Numbered from the stretch's first letter, positions 27,334 to 38,312 are shown. The stretch: DNA of 64,000 nucleotides from Mycoplasma sp. 2045 (GCF_024582715.1 NZ_CP102083.1:186001-250000); one strand, 5' to 3'. Numbers and translations are program-made. The notes: generated by a model not told the origin, from the letters alone.

Positions 27334-28093
27334 TGTAAATGTAATTTTTAAGATGATTTTATTTTCACCAGTTTGATTATTCAGATACTTTTTAATTAAA
27401 TGAAAAGCTTGAAAATATAGAAAATCACCTGAAACAAGTAAATCAATCGAAAGATATGCTTTCTTACTCAAACTTTCTAAAAAAATGCTAAATCTTTACA
27501 ATGTGGATGTAAAAATTGAAGGATATGAAAACCTGCCACAAAATGGTTCTGTGTTATTAGTAGCTAACCATAAGTCAAACTTTGATTCTTTAATCTTAAT
27601 GAAAGCTACAGAACAACAATCATATGAACAAGGTGCTAAAGCTATGATACCTACTTTTTTAGCTAAGAGCGAGCTACAAAAGAAAAAAATAGTTAAAGAT
27701 ACTTTGTCACTTTTAGATACTGTTTTTATTGATAGAAAGAGTATTAAAAACAGTTTAAATGCATTGGGTGATTTCGGTGCATTTGTTAAAGTTCAAAAAA
27801 CATATGGTGTAATTTTCCCTGAGGGAACAAGAGTGAAAAGTGAAGGTTTAGGTGAGTTTAAAGCTGGTGCATTTAGAGTTGCACAGAAAGATTATATGGC
27901 AATTATCCCTACTGTAATAATCAACTCTTTAGGTTCTGATAGTGTGCACAAAAAGCAAAGACAACAAGTTACTGTTAAATTTTTACCAGCATTAAAACCA
28001 TCTACATTCATGAATCAAGAAACATCAAAATTAGCAGAAAGAGTTAAAAGCTTAATTGAGTCAGAATTATTGAAGGAAAAAGATGAAAACTAA
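27320..28093 (+). CDS. plsC: 1-acyl-glycerol-3-phosphate acyltransferase
   Basis: This membrane acyltransferase makes phosphatidic acid. The 257-residue protein has the catalytic NHKSNFD (HxxxxD) at about residues 85-91 and the FPEGTR substrate motif near 170. A hydrophobic N-terminal segment (VIFKMILFSPVWLFRYFLI) anchors it. The ATG at 27320 has AAGGAG upstream, inside acpS. The end overlaps scpA by 11 bases. ACP activation and lysophosphatidate acylation are adjacent steps of membrane lipid synthesis, which explains the pairing with acpS. Confidence 0.93.
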
Positions 28094-28853
28094 TTACACA
28101 AATTACGATTCAGAATATAGCTTTAAAGTTGAAAAGTTTAATTTTGATGGACCATTAGATTTATTACTTGCATTAGTTAAAGATAAAAAGATCAGTATTA
28201 ATGAAATTAACTTAGTAGAAATAGCAGATAGATATTTAGAAATTATTTCTCAATTAAAAGAGCAAGATATTGATTTAGCTGTTGATTATTTAGTTATGGC
28301 TGCCACATTACTTAAAATCAAAGCAGCTATGGCAATACAAGAACCAGGACAAGAAATTCCTGAAGAAATTGAAGAAGATAAAAGACAAATTTTGAGACAG
28401 TTAGCTGAATATGAACAATTTAAATCAATTAAAGAAGCTCTTAAAACATATGAATTAGATAGACAAGATATTTTCATCAAAGATCCATCAAATGTTGATG
28501 AATTTATCGTTGATACCAATGACACTAGGTTAGACGGTCATTCTAACCCAGTTAAATTAATTGCTGTTTTAAGAAAAATGTTTGAAAGAGTTTATGCTCA
28601 AAAGCTTAGAACAGCAAAATTAGAAACATTTAAACTATCACCATCTGATCAATATGGAATGATTAAAGAGTTACTTAGAAAACATGAAAAATTAACTTTC
28701 CAAATGGTCTTTTCACAACCAAGTATGGGACACTTTGTTGTTACATTGCTTGCTGTATTAGTTTTAGCTAAAGAACAATATTTAAAAATAATTCAAGAAA
28801 AAGAATTTGAAGAAATCTCAATTATTAGAGGAGAACTTTACGATGAAAAATAA
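28083..28853 (+). CDS. scpA: Segregation and condensation protein A (kleisin)
   Basis: The 256-residue ScpA is the kleisin subunit that bridges the SMC heads with ScpB in chromosome condensation. The N-terminal motif FNFDGPLDLLLALVKDKKIS is diagnostic. The long helical middle contains ADRYLEIISQLKEQDIDLAVDYLVMAATLL-type sequence, and the C-terminal winged helix is present (MVFSQPSMGHFVVTLLAVL). It overlaps plsC upstream and scpB downstream by 11 bases each. Confidence 0.95.
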   Translation: MKTNYTNYDSEYSFKVEKFNFDGPLDLLLALVKDKKISINEINLVEIADRYLEIISQLKEQDIDLAVDYLVMAATLLKIKAAMAIQEPGQEIPEEIEEDKRQILRQLAEYEQFKSIKEALKTYELDRQDIFIKDPSNVDEFIVDTNDTRLDGHSNPVKLIAVLRKMFERVYAQKLRTAKLETFKLSPSDQYGMIKELLRKHEKLTFQMVFSQPSMGHFVVTLLAVLVLAKEQYLKIIQEKEFEEISIIRGELYDEK

Positions 28854-29415
28854 AATTTTAGAAGCACTATTATACATTCAAGGAGATGATGGACTTAACT
28901 TAGAACAAGTTAAAGACATTTTCTCACTAGCTACTTTAGCTGAAGCTAAAAAAGTAATGCAAGATTTCTTAAGAGAGTTTAATGACTTAGAAAGAGCGCT
29001 TAAAGTAGTTAACTTCAATGATGTTTACAAATTAGCAACTAGAGAAACATTCAAAGATTATGTTACAAAAATGGTTTCAGTTGTTAAAAAACAAAGATTA
29101 TCAAATGCTGCTATCGAAGTTGCTGGTATCATTGCTTACAAACAACCAGTTACAAAAGGCCAAATTGCATCAATTAGAGGTGTTGCATCTGATCAAGTTG
29201 TTAATACACTTTTAATGAAAGGTGTTATTGAAGAAGTCGGGATTTCTCCTACACCAGGTAACCCTGTTTTATATGGAGTAACAAACAAATTCTATGATCA
29301 CTTCAAATTAACAAGTATGAGGGACTTGCCTAAAATGACTGAATTTAACTATGTAGAAGGTGTAGAAGACGAAAATGAAGACTTTGACTTATTCGGAAGT
29401 CAAAGAGAAGAATAA
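28843..29415 (+). CDS. scpB: Segregation and condensation protein B
   Basis: The 190-residue partner of ScpA is made of two winged-helix domains. ILEALLYIQGDDGLNLEQVK and the conserved AAIEVAGIIAYKQPVTKGQI with IRGVASDQVVNTLLMKG are typical. The ATG at 28843 lies inside the scpA end with AGAGGAG upstream; a TTG at 28807 is rejected. The gene closes the operon, and a terminator follows. Confidence 0.95.
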   Translation: MKNKILEALLYIQGDDGLNLEQVKDIFSLATLAEAKKVMQDFLREFNDLERALKVVNFNDVYKLATRETFKDYVTKMVSVVKKQRLSNAAIEVAGIIAYKQPVTKGQIASIRGVASDQVVNTLLMKGVIEEVGISPTPGNPVLYGVTNKFYDHFKLTSMRDLPKMTEFNYVEGVEDENEDFDLFGSQREE

Positions 29416-29434
29416 TTATATTCAAGATACAAAA

Positions 29435-29469
29435 TTACTATCACAAATTTAGTGATAGTAATTTTTATT
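29435..29469 (+). terminator. Terminator of the acpS-plsC-scpAB operon
   Basis: Perfect 10-bp stem TTACTATCAC/GTGATAGTAA with a seven-base loop, followed by a T run. Confidence 0.9.
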
Positions 29470-29486
29470 TTTTCTAATAAAAGCGA

Positions 29487-29888
29487 CTAAAACGAACAAA
29501 GAGTATGCTTTATTCGTTTCATATTAAAATATTTTCACAAAGGAATTAAAACTGAAGTAGCTGCTAAACTTATTTCATATATTTTCTTAGAAGACTCCAG
29601 AATTCCTTTTCTAGAAATTGCTTGAGAAGATTTTAACTTATTCAATCAAGTCTCACATATTGATTTGATTTCTCTATTTTTGCTTGCTATTTGTGAAGGT
29701 AATGTGTCTATAACACTATTCTCAGGTAATTGAGAATAAGCTGATTGGAATACTGCATTAAATTGTGTTCTTTCTTCATATGTGATTTTATCTTCTGGTT
29801 CTGTTTAAGAACATGATGCAGCAAATCCTGTGATAGTCATAGTAGGTTCTAAAACACCTGATAAAATTAATAATTTTCTAAGTTTAAT
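29487..29888 (-). pseudogene. Decayed lipoprotein gene
   Basis: On the minus strand a lipoprotein-like reading starts KLRKLLILSGVLEPTMTITG and runs to AASC at the lipobox. The expected ATG is missing (ATT at 29888, after an AGGGGACG ribosome binding site), and a TAA at 29805-29807 stops the frame two codons after the lipid cysteine. Beyond it the same frame stays open for about 105 codons (TEPEDKITYEERTQFNAVF...), ending at TAG 29487. Loss of both start and frame integrity marks it as a pseudogene. The remaining 220 bases to 30109 hold only AT-rich sequence and the next promoter. Confidence 0.75.
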
Positions 29889-30109
29889 TCGTCCCCTTTA
29901 TATAAATTAAATTTAATTTACATAAAATATATAGCTTTCATTTAAGCCTTGTAGACTATATTTTTAGCAATTTTAATATCCATTTTGTATGTTATTCAAT
30001 ACCTTATTAGAGGGTACAAAATATGTTTTAACTAAAAGTATTGATATTACATTTTTTATTTTATTTAATAAAATAAAAAAATATAATTACATTAATAAAG
30101 CAGGTGGAA

Positions 30110-30988
30110 ATGATAGAAATAAAAGCAACATTAAATGATTCAGGAAGAACAATCTTAAAACTTATTCAAAAATATTTCCCTAATTTAAGTAAAGGATTTG
30201 TTGAAAAGTTATTTAGGAAAAATGAAATTAAAATAAATGGATTAAGAAAAATTCAAAAAAATCAAATTGTAAATGAGAATGATGCTATCACTATCTATGG
30301 TTTAAGCGAATCTGATTTGCAACAAGAATATGAAGTTAAAAAATCAACTCCAGTTAATTTGAAAGTTTTATATGAAGATGAAAATATTTTAGTTTTAAAT
30401 AAAGCGACTGGAATTTCAGTCCACGATGAAGACGATTCATTAGATGAACAAGTTTTATCATATTTAAACTATGTGCCTACTGATAGTTTTAAACCAACTC
30501 ACGTCGGTCGTTTGGATAAAGAAACAAGTGGGATCATCACTTATGCTAAAACTTATGAGGCCGCTAGACAATTGAATGATAATAGTGAATTCATCATTAA
30601 AAAATATATTTTCATCAGTGATATTAAGCTAGATAACTTTTCTGAACATAAACCTTTTGTAGTTAACAATTGAATTTACAAAGATGAATCAAATAAAAAA
30701 ATGAAAGTTGCAAAAAGTAATATAAGAGATGCTAAACAAGCAACAACTTTATTTTATTCAGAAAAAAATCGAAAAATTGCACAAATTAAAACAGGTAGAA
30801 AGCACCAAATTCGTGTGACTTTATCAAATTTAGGTTTTCCTATTTACGGTGACAAAAAGTATAGTGGTAAAAAAGAAACTAGATTAATGTTGCATTCATA
30901 TTATGTTAAATATAAAAATATGAAGAATAATTTAAGCTATTTAAATGATTTAGAGTTATATTGCTTACCTAATTGAAAGAAAGGTTAA
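30110..30988 (+). CDS. RluA/RluD-family pseudouridine synthase
   Basis: The 292-residue enzyme isomerises uridines, most likely in 23S rRNA. It has an N-terminal S4 RNA-binding domain (FVEKLFRKNEIKINGLRKIQ) and then the catalytic core with HVGRLDKETSGIITYAKT, where the Asp of RLD is the nucleophile. KTGRKHQIRVTLSNLGFPIYG is also present. The ATG at 30110 has AGGTGG upstream; a GTG at 30104 overlaps that site. TGA codons at 30671 and 30974 are Trp. It overlaps nothing but stands two bases before gatC, so the two are probably co-transcribed. Confidence 0.9.
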
Positions 30989-30990
30989 TT

Positions 30991-31293
30991 ATGGAAAAAT
31001 TAGATATTGAAAAATTAAACCAAATAGTTAAATCATTAATGTTTGAACCTACTAAAGAAGTTCAAGAACAAATTTTGTTAATTTGAAAAGACATTCAAGA
31101 TGGAATTAAACTTCTTGACAAACTCGATTTATTAAATGTAAAACCAATGGAAAGAATTAATGAGCAGCCTATTTTAGAACTCCTACGTGAGGATGTTGAA
31201 GATATGAGTTATTCAGTTTCAAAAGAAAACATTTTAGATAATGCAAAAGAAAAAGATAGTGACTTTATTTTACTTACAAAGGTGGTTAAATAA
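30991..31293 (+). CDS. gatC: Asp-tRNA(Asn)/Glu-tRNA(Gln) amidotransferase subunit C
   Basis: The 100-residue small subunit stabilises GatA in the GatCAB complex. It has a helical N-terminus (MEKLDIEKLNQIVKSLMFEP) and a conserved central PMERINEQPILELLREDV, corresponding to the P-x-(x)-h-x-L-R-x-D of GatC. It starts two bases after the pseudouridine synthase stop. Its TAA overlaps the gatA ATG by one base (TAATG). Trp at the middle is TGA. Confidence 0.85.
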
Positions 31294-32621
31294 TGAGTAG
31301 AGAATTTTTAAATAAAGGTAATTTTGAAGCTGCATACAGTGAACTTCAAAATGATAAGAATAATGCAGTTAGCTGCTTATATGAAAAATCAGAACAAGTT
31401 TCAAATTCAAACAATCTACTCAATGGTGTTGTTTTAACTATCAAAGATGTTTTTGCAACAGAAGATAAAATCACTAGAGCTTCAAGTAAGATTTTAGAAA
31501 ACTTCAAACCTTATTACAATGCTACTGTTGTTGAAAGACTTTCACAAAAGGGTGCAATTCCGGTTGCTAAGGTCAATAATGATGAATTAGCTTTAGGAGG
31601 TACAGGAACTCATAGCGCTTATGGTTTAATAGTTAACCCTAAAGATGCTAAACGTTATGTTGGTGGTTCTTCATCAGGTTCAGCTGCAACAATGGCAAAA
31701 AATATAGGTATTGCCTTAGGTTCAGATACTGGAGATAGTGTTAGATTACCTGCTTCATTCAATGGTTTAGTAGGATTTAAACCATCATATGGTGCGATTA
31801 GTAGATATGGAATGTTTGCTTATGCTTCATCATTGGATACAGTCGCTTACTTTACACATAATGTAAATGATGCAATCATTACTGCACAAGCTGTTTTTGG
31901 TAAAGATGACAAAGATATGACTTCAGTTGACGTTCAAATAAATAATGTAACTAAAACAAAACCAAAATCAGTAGTTGCTCTTGCTTTTAGTTCATTAACA
32001 AAAGATTATGTGAATGCAAGATTTAACCAGTTACTCGAAAAATTAAGAGAGCAAGGTATAGAAGTCAAATTAGTTCAACCAAATTTTGATATTTTAAACA
32101 CAATTTCTATTGTTTATAAAATCATTTCTTTCTCTGAAGCTAGTTCAAATTTAGCTAACTTAAATGGAATAGCTTTTGGTTCAAGGGTTGATGGAAACTC
32201 TTGAGAAGAAGTTATGTTTAATACAAGAAGTCAAAAATTTGGAAAAATGGTTCAAGAGAGATTAAGTTTAGGAAGTTACTTTTTATATTCAGAAAATCAA
32301 GAAGAAATTTTTATTAAAGCTCAAAAAGCCAGAAGAGTTATCGCTAAATACTTTGAGGACTTGAAAACACAAGGCGATGTTTTAATCTTTCCGGCTTATG
32401 TAGGTATTGCTCCATTATTTGAAGATAAATCAAAAAATGGTGTTATGGACTTTATTTTAACTGGTGCAAATTTATCAGGTCATCCATCAATAACAATTCC
32501 ATTAGGTGAATATGAAAATATGCCATATAACTTAGCTCTTGAAACAAAATTATATTCAGATGAAAAATTATTAGGTTATGCAGAATATTTTGAAGAACTT
32601 ATAGGAGATTTAAATGAATAA
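31293..32621 (+). CDS. gatA: Asp/Glu-tRNA amidotransferase subunit A
   Basis: The 442-residue amidase subunit releases ammonia from glutamine for GatB. The amidase-signature catalytic set is present: Lys in TIKDVFATEDKITRASSK, and the Ser-cisSer-Ser triad in VGGSSSGSAATMAKNIG with GSDTGDSVRLPASFNG. The C-terminal part contains LTGANLSGHPSITIPLG. It overlaps gatC by one base and gatB by eight, so the three subunits are made in register. One TGA (32202) is Trp. Confidence 0.95.
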
Positions 32622-34044
32622 TTTTGAAACTATTATAGGAATTGAAATTCACGTTGAATTAAAAACTAAAACAAAAATGTTTTCACCAGCCGGAATTGAT
32701 TTTAATGCAGAACCTAATACAAAAGCACACCAAATTGACTTAGCTTACCCAGGAACATTGCCTCAAGTTAATAAAAGAGCAGTTGAATATGGAATCAAAC
32801 TTGCAAAAGCTCTTAATATGCAAATTGATGATGAATTACATTTTGATAGAAAAAACTACTTTTATCCAGATTTACCAAAAGGTTATCAAATTACACAGTT
32901 TTTTAGACCTATCGGAAGCAATGGTTATGTAGAAATTCAAACTTCAGATGGATTAAAACAAATCGGCATCGAAAGAATTCACCTTGAAGAGGATACTGCA
33001 AGACAACACCACGATGATTTAGTTACAAAATTAGATTATAATAGAGCTGGAATCCCTTTAATTGAAATTGTTACTTACCCAGTGATTAGAAGTGGTGAGG
33101 AAGCTGCATTATATGTTGATATGATTAGAAAAATTGTGCAATTTTTAGATATTTCTGAAGGTAAGTTAGAACAAGGAACCTTAAGAGCCGATATTAATAT
33201 TTCACTTAAACCTTATGGTGTAGATAAATTCGGTACAAAAGTTGAAATAAAAAATATGAACTCAATTTCTAACATCAAAAAAGCTATTGATAATGAAATT
33301 AAAATTCAAAAAGAAAAACTTCTTAAAGGTGAAGAAATATTACAACAAACAAAACGTTTTGATGATCAAACTAACACAAACGTGGTTATGAGAACTAAAA
33401 CAGGTTCTGTTGATTACAAATATTTTGCAGATCCAAACATTCCGATCATCAAGTTATCTCAAGCATTTATTGATAATGTTAAATTAAATGAACTTCCAAA
33501 CCAAAAAGTAAAAAGATATAAAGATGCAAATATTGCAGATATTTACATTAACAGTTTAATTGATGATATACCATTAGCTAATTATTTTGATTCTATTGAT
33601 TATGATAATAAGGAAACTTTATCAAAAATTTTCTTCTCAGAAGTAGTTTCATTAGCAAATGCACAAAATAAACACGTTATTGATCTTGATATTAAACCTG
33701 AATATTTAGTTCAAAGTTTACAATTATTAAATCAAGAAGTTATTTCAAGTAAGTCGCTTAAAAAACTTATAACACTATTACCAAGTTATAAAGGTGACAT
33801 AAATGACTTATTAGATGCGCACAAATTAAAACAAATAACAGATAAAAATATTATTGCAAGTTATATAGACACAATTATTAAAAATAATATTTCAATGTTA
33901 GATGAATATGAAACTAGACCTGAAAGAGTTATTAAATTTATACTTGGTGCATTAATGAAAGAAACTAATGGACAAGTTAATCCACAGTTGTCAAATGATA
34001 TTGTTTTAGAAAAAATCAATGAGTTTATTAAACAAAAAAACTAA
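32614..34044 (+). CDS. gatB: Asp/Glu-tRNA amidotransferase subunit B
   Basis: The 476-residue subunit activates and amidates mischarged tRNA. It starts MNNFETIIGIEIHVELKTKTKMF. The conserved DLAYPGTLPQVNKRAVEYGI and DRKNYFYPDLPKGYQI regions, RADINISL, and a C-terminal YqeY-like tail for tRNA contact follow. AGGAGA upstream is a good ribosome binding site. Together with GatC and GatA this implies that the organism makes Gln-tRNA by transamidation. Confidence 0.97.
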   Translation: MNNFETIIGIEIHVELKTKTKMFSPAGIDFNAEPNTKAHQIDLAYPGTLPQVNKRAVEYGIKLAKALNMQIDDELHFDRKNYFYPDLPKGYQITQFFRPIGSNGYVEIQTSDGLKQIGIERIHLEEDTARQHHDDLVTKLDYNRAGIPLIEIVTYPVIRSGEEAALYVDMIRKIVQFLDISEGKLEQGTLRADINISLKPYGVDKFGTKVEIKNMNSISNIKKAIDNEIKIQKEKLLKGEEILQQTKRFDDQTNTNVVMRTKTGSVDYKYFADPNIPIIKLSQAFIDNVKLNELPNQKVKRYKDANIADIYINSLIDDIPLANYFDSIDYDNKETLSKIFFSEVVSLANAQNKHVIDLDIKPEYLVQSLQLLNQEVISSKSLKKLITLLPSYKGDINDLLDAHKLKQITDKNIIASYIDTIIKNNISMLDEYETRPERVIKFILGALMKETNGQVNPQLSNDIVLEKINEFIKQKN

Positions 34045-35113
34045 TGCAAACACTGATTATAATAAGTTAATAAAACTTAAAAATGTAACTAAAAAAACTA
34101 AAAAGACCTTTCATCAAAACTTAATTTTTCCTGAAAGATTTACATTTTTCTCAAAGATTTATGAGTTTATAATCAAGAAATGCTTGATTAGATTTTTCGC
34201 AAGCATACTGATTTGAGTTAGAAATGAATCAGATCATAGAAAACGTTTAAAAGTCGTGGATAATGTATATAGTAAATTCACAAGTAGTGAATATAACTTT
34301 ATTTGATTGTCTACTGCATTTTACTTATTAATATCATTTGTCCCTGTAATATATGTGGTTTTCTTGTTAAACATATTTTTCGGTTTTATTCCAGGCTATA
34401 ACAATCTAGTTGGAAGTAATTTCCAAGATAACTTCATAACAATTATTATGTCAAGATTCATCCCTGGGTCGCAAAACTACTTACAAAGCATTCAAATGAA
34501 AGACCAAGGTACATCTGCATTCAATTTACAAGCATTGCTACCTAATATTTTCTTATTTTTATCATCACTATATATATCAAGCACAGGATATGGAAAGTTA
34601 ATTTCAGCAAATAACTACATTTACAAACATAATAAAATTGGTTCATATTGAGGTAATAAAATAAAAGGATTATTCTTAGTTTTATTTGTATCAATATTAT
34701 TCTGATTTTTCTCAACGATCGATATCATCATTGAAACAAAAATAACAGAAAAATATAATGGAACGATTTGATTGAATACGTTTGTTTATATATTAATTTC
34801 ATTTGTTTTTGTGTTTGTAATGTTAGTTGGTTTATTCAAACTTATTCCATCATTTAAGTTAACCATTAAATCCATTTATAAAGGAGCTATTTTATCAACC
34901 ACTCCAATTGTTTTATTAGTATTATTGTTTAAAACAATTAATCAACACATTAACTATGACAAATATGGTGGTCCTGTAGGGTTCTTCCTTACAATTGCAT
35001 TCTTTATAAACTGAGTTGTTTACTTTATGTTCTTAGGTATTGCTTTCAATAATGCATACTATAAAAACTATATTAGCGAGAGAACAATCACAAAGAGAAA
35101 TTGATTTATTTAA
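34019..35113 (+). CDS. YihY/BrkB-family membrane protein
   Basis: The 364-residue integral membrane protein has a basic cytosolic N-terminus of about 95 residues followed by about six hydrophobic segments (STAFYLLISFVPVIYVVFLL, PNIFLFLSSLYIS, GLFLVLFVSILFWFF, TFVYILISFVFVFVMLVGL, LSTTPIVLLVLLF, GFFLTIAFFINWVVYFMFLG). The STAFYLLISFVP start of the membrane region is typical of the YihY/BrkB family, whose function is poorly known. The ATG at 34019 overlaps the end of gatB by 26 bases without a clear ribosome binding site; it may be translated by coupling. Confidence 0.75.
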
Positions 35114-35135
35114 CCAGTATACACTGGTTATTTTT
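35112..35135 (+). terminator. Terminator of the gat operon
   Basis: AACCAGT/ACTGGTT stem with a four-base loop overlaps the stop codon of the membrane protein gene and is followed by TTTTT. Confidence 0.85.
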
Positions 35136-35147
35136 ATTACAAAAGAG

Positions 35148-35153
35148 TATAAT
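35148..35153 (+). promoter_or_regulatory. -10 box TATAAT six bases before an ATG
   Basis: Perfect TATAAT ends six bases before the acetyltransferase ATG at 35160; no ribosome binding site. Leaderless start predicted. Confidence 0.6.
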
Positions 35154-35159
35154 TAAAAT

Positions 35160-35993
35160 ATGAGAAAAATGTTAAAGTTGACTAATGACTATAAAGATAG
35201 AATTTTAGAATTCCTTTATACACAAGATAAATACCTTAATATGATGTTAATTGCAGATATCGAAACATTTGGTCTAGAAGGCGAAAATATTGATAGTTAC
35301 ATTGATTATGTAAATGAGAGACCTGTTTTAATTTTTTATAGATTCCATGATACATTGTTAATTTTCGGAAGAAAATTAAGAGGTAAATACGAAGATTTAG
35401 ATAATATTGTTAAAAAATATAATATCAAGAACTTTGTCTATCAAAAAGAACTTTATAACGAATTGAATAATGCATTATCATTAATTATTGGAAATAATAT
35501 CGTCCCTACTTATCAATATGTTTTAACTTTGAATAAAAAAGATTTTAAGAAACCAAGCAATTTAAAATCAACAATGATTAAAATTTCAGATCTGAAAAAT
35601 ATCATTGAAAGTAGAAAATTAATTCCTGAATTTGCAGGACTATCATCACATACGCTTGATATTAAACACTTAAAAAGATCATTTGAAAAAGGTGCATATT
35701 GAGGATATGTGCTAAAAGATGAAAATGAGAAAGTTTTATCACATGCATCAATTAACTGTCAATCAAAAGATGCAGTTATGATCGGAGGTGTTTTTACAAT
35801 TCCTGAAGCAAGAAAGAAAGGCTATGCAAAGGATTGTGTAATGAACATTTGCGAAAGGATACTATACATAGAAAAAACACCTGTTTTGTTTTTTAGTAAC
35901 AAAATTGCAGGTGCTATGTATTATGGACTTGGCTTCAAAGATTATGATAAGATCGCTTTAACAAAAGTTAAACCTACAATCAAACAAAAATAA
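35160..35993 (+). CDS. GNAT-family acetyltransferase
   Basis: The 277-residue protein has an N-terminal domain (about 140 residues, with a degenerate GNAT-like fold) and a C-terminal GNAT domain. The acetyl-CoA-binding motif A is GGVFTIPEARKKGYAKD (the R/Q-xx-G-x-G/A pattern is RKKGYA), followed by helix, YIEKTPVLFFSN and an AGAMYYGLGFKDYDKIAL motif B end. The acceptor is unknown. Trp at 35700 is TGA. It stands alone between a terminator and the HU gene. Confidence 0.82.
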
Positions 35994-36036
35994 TTACTTT
36001 TATCCCTAAAAATTGTGGAAAAAAGTTTTTTTGTAT

Positions 36037-36042
36037 TATAAT
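36037..36042 (+). promoter_or_regulatory. Promoter of the HU gene
   Basis: TATAAT at 36037-36042 lies 18 bases after TTGTGG (36013-36018). A leader of about 28 bases carries AAAGGAGA at 36062-36069. This is a full promoter with a leader, unlike the leaderless starts nearby. Confidence 0.7.
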
Positions 36043-36077
36043 ATTGTTATTACAAGCTTTTAAAAGGAGACATTGAA

Positions 36078-36374
36078 ATGACTAAAAAAGAATACATTTT
36101 AGAAGTTGCAGATCGTGCTGAAATGACACCAAGAGATGTTGAAAGAGTTTTCGATGCTATGGTTTTCGTTCTTAAAGAACAATTAATCATGGAAGATAAA
36201 GTTAGATTATCACATTTAGGAATTTTTTCAACAACAGTTAAACCACAAAGAAAAATGGTAAACAAATTCAAAAAATCAGAAAATGATGCCGATTTTATCG
36301 TGGTTCCACAAAGACGTGTTGTTAAATATACACCTTCAAAATACTTACGTGAATTAATAGATTTTAAAGCTTAA
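36078..36374 (+). CDS. HU-family DNA-binding protein
   Basis: The 98-residue nucleoid protein starts MTKKEYILEVADRAEMTPRD, followed by the dimerisation helices and RLSHLGIFSTTV. The DNA-binding arm reads KPQRKMVNKFKKSENDADFIVV in place of the usual GRNPxTGE turn. It is the likely main DNA-bending protein of the cell. Strong AGGAGA ribosome binding site. Its stop overlaps that of the convergent recU by three bases. Confidence 0.9.
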   Translation: MTKKEYILEVADRAEMTPRDVERVFDAMVFVLKEQLIMEDKVRLSHLGIFSTTVKPQRKMVNKFKKSENDADFIVVPQRRVVKYTPSKYLRELIDFKA

Positions 36375-36865
36375 TTTAAAAATGTTAAATATCCAGGAAA
36401 TTCTAAAAATAACTTTTTAGAATTTCTTTTTATTTCTTCATATTTGACACTACTTTTATTTTTAAAATATTGTAATAATTCTGGAACAGTTATTTTGTAG
36501 AACTCATCATATAATGAAAAGTACACAATAGCAAAAGAAATGCCTTTATTGCTATGTATAAGGTTTAAATATTCGATTTGATGTTTCTTAAATAATTTTT
36601 TAGTGAGTGAATTATTATTTGTACTCTTGGCTTCAAAACAAATAAATTGACCATTATACATACCTATGTAATCCACCGTTGATTTCTTAATTCTAAATGA
36701 ACCCAAGACATTATTTTTAGTCTTTGATTGAATATTTTTTATATCAAGAGGAGTGCTCTTTTTCTCGATGAATGCAATGTTCTCTTGTCATAAATAAGCT
36801 ATAGTATTGTTGATTATTTTTTCTAAAAACATCCCTCTATTTTTATTATTTGAACTAATTTGCAT
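36371..36865 (-). CDS. recU: Holliday junction resolvase RecU
   Basis: The 164-residue nuclease cleaves recombination intermediates. N-terminal NRGMFLEKIINNT, then the nuclease core STVDYIGMYNGQFICFEAKST with the D...ExK metal-binding set, and the HQIEYL and GISFAIVYF segments match Gram-positive RecU. The ATG at 36865 has GGAG ten bases upstream, inside the comEC end (11-base overlap). Placing it with comEA and comEC links it to recombination of incoming DNA. Confidence 0.9.
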
Positions 36866-38312
36866 ATTCTAATTTCTCCATTCTTAATTCAAGTTCAGCT
36901 ATCCTATGTTTTATATAGTCAGATGATCTAACTTTCTCTAATCTTTTCATTTTTAAGAACATTAATCTGGAAATATAAATGTATACAAATGGATAAATTA
37001 TGTAGTATCAAAATTGATAATAAAACTTATATGTAACATTTGTTTTTGATAATAGCTGGATGAAAGATTGTGCTAACTCAGCAAATGGAACTGCTATAAA
37101 AGTTATTGGTAAAGTTAAGGTAAAGAAAATAATTAAAAACTGAAATATTGGTGTCAAAATAATTGAGTAAACATAAGATATTAAGCTAATTTCTCTTATA
37201 TATGCACTAATTATGGATATGGAAATGAACCAGGGTACGAAATAACCTCCAAAAAAGTTCGCTGCTTTTTGCTTTCATTTTTTAGGTTTTCAAAATTTAT
37301 CCAAATCTACATTCAACATAACGATAGTCAAAATATATGATAGTCAATAACCTAAATTCATAACACTATAAGGTCTAAAAGATAAGAATAAAAATGCTAT
37401 TACGAATAACGGACAACCGACATTCAATTCTTGATCTTTTTTAAATATTTTTCAAAAATGAATGACAAGTATAAATAAATAAGTTCTTATGATTGACACT
37501 GATTTCTTGCAAAATAGAAAATAAATAGTAAGTATAAGAATTTGTAAGATTCCATATTTATCAAATTTTGAAAATATCATTCTAACGAATATGTAAATAG
37601 TACCCAGGTGTAGACCGCTAACAATCATTAAATGAACTACTCCCATTTCTTTTAAGGTAGTTAATGTTTCGTTATTTGTAGATGTGTTTATACCAAAAAT
37701 TAATGGGAAAATAAAATCAGAATATGCTTTATTTTTATTTAGAAAATGGTTATAAAACATATGTCTTAAACTGAATCAATTATTAACAACAATAACTTTG
37801 TTAGGTTTAATTAAAAAATCAATTTCATTAGCTAGCAAGTAATTTGATTTTTCTTTAACTTCTTTCAATGTTCCTAAAATAAATATTTTTGAATAGATAG
37901 TTATTTGGTCTTTAACAGATTTTAATTCAGACCTGTTGAGTATAAATTTGTTCATAAATTTATCCTCAACATAAAGAGCTTTATCCGACATATCAATCAC
38001 TGTGTAAGTTTCGGAGACACCTTTATTACTGTAAAATCAGGCGTTTATAATAATATGCTTAAGATTAAAAAATATCAAAAATGTCAATAATATTGCTAAC
38101 AAAATTACGAAGTCATTTCTTTTTAAAATAATGGAAAAAATAAAGAGTGGAATTAAATATACTAATAAAATTAAATCAGAAGTGACTAGCAATAAACAAA
38201 ATACAGATAAAATTAAAAAGAAATTAAACCATCTTAAGTTAATTCTATAACCGTTTGTAAGTATTCTATAGTGCGAGTAGAAATTCCTTTTATATCTAGC
38301 AATTCTCGTCAT
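36855..38312 (-). CDS. comEC: ComEC-type DNA channel protein (competence domain)
   Basis: The 485-residue polytopic membrane protein shows the diagnostic ComEC block: LIFGINTSTNNETLTTLKEM followed by GVVHLMIVSGLHLGTIYIF. N-terminal membrane helices precede a soluble loop, and about eight hydrophobic segments follow the motif. The C-terminal metallo-beta-lactamase-like domain of Gram-positive ComEC is absent. The ATG at 38312 starts 79 bases inside comEA without a clear ribosome binding site; no later ATG fits before the first membrane helix. It would form the pore for single-stranded DNA. Confidence 0.85.
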
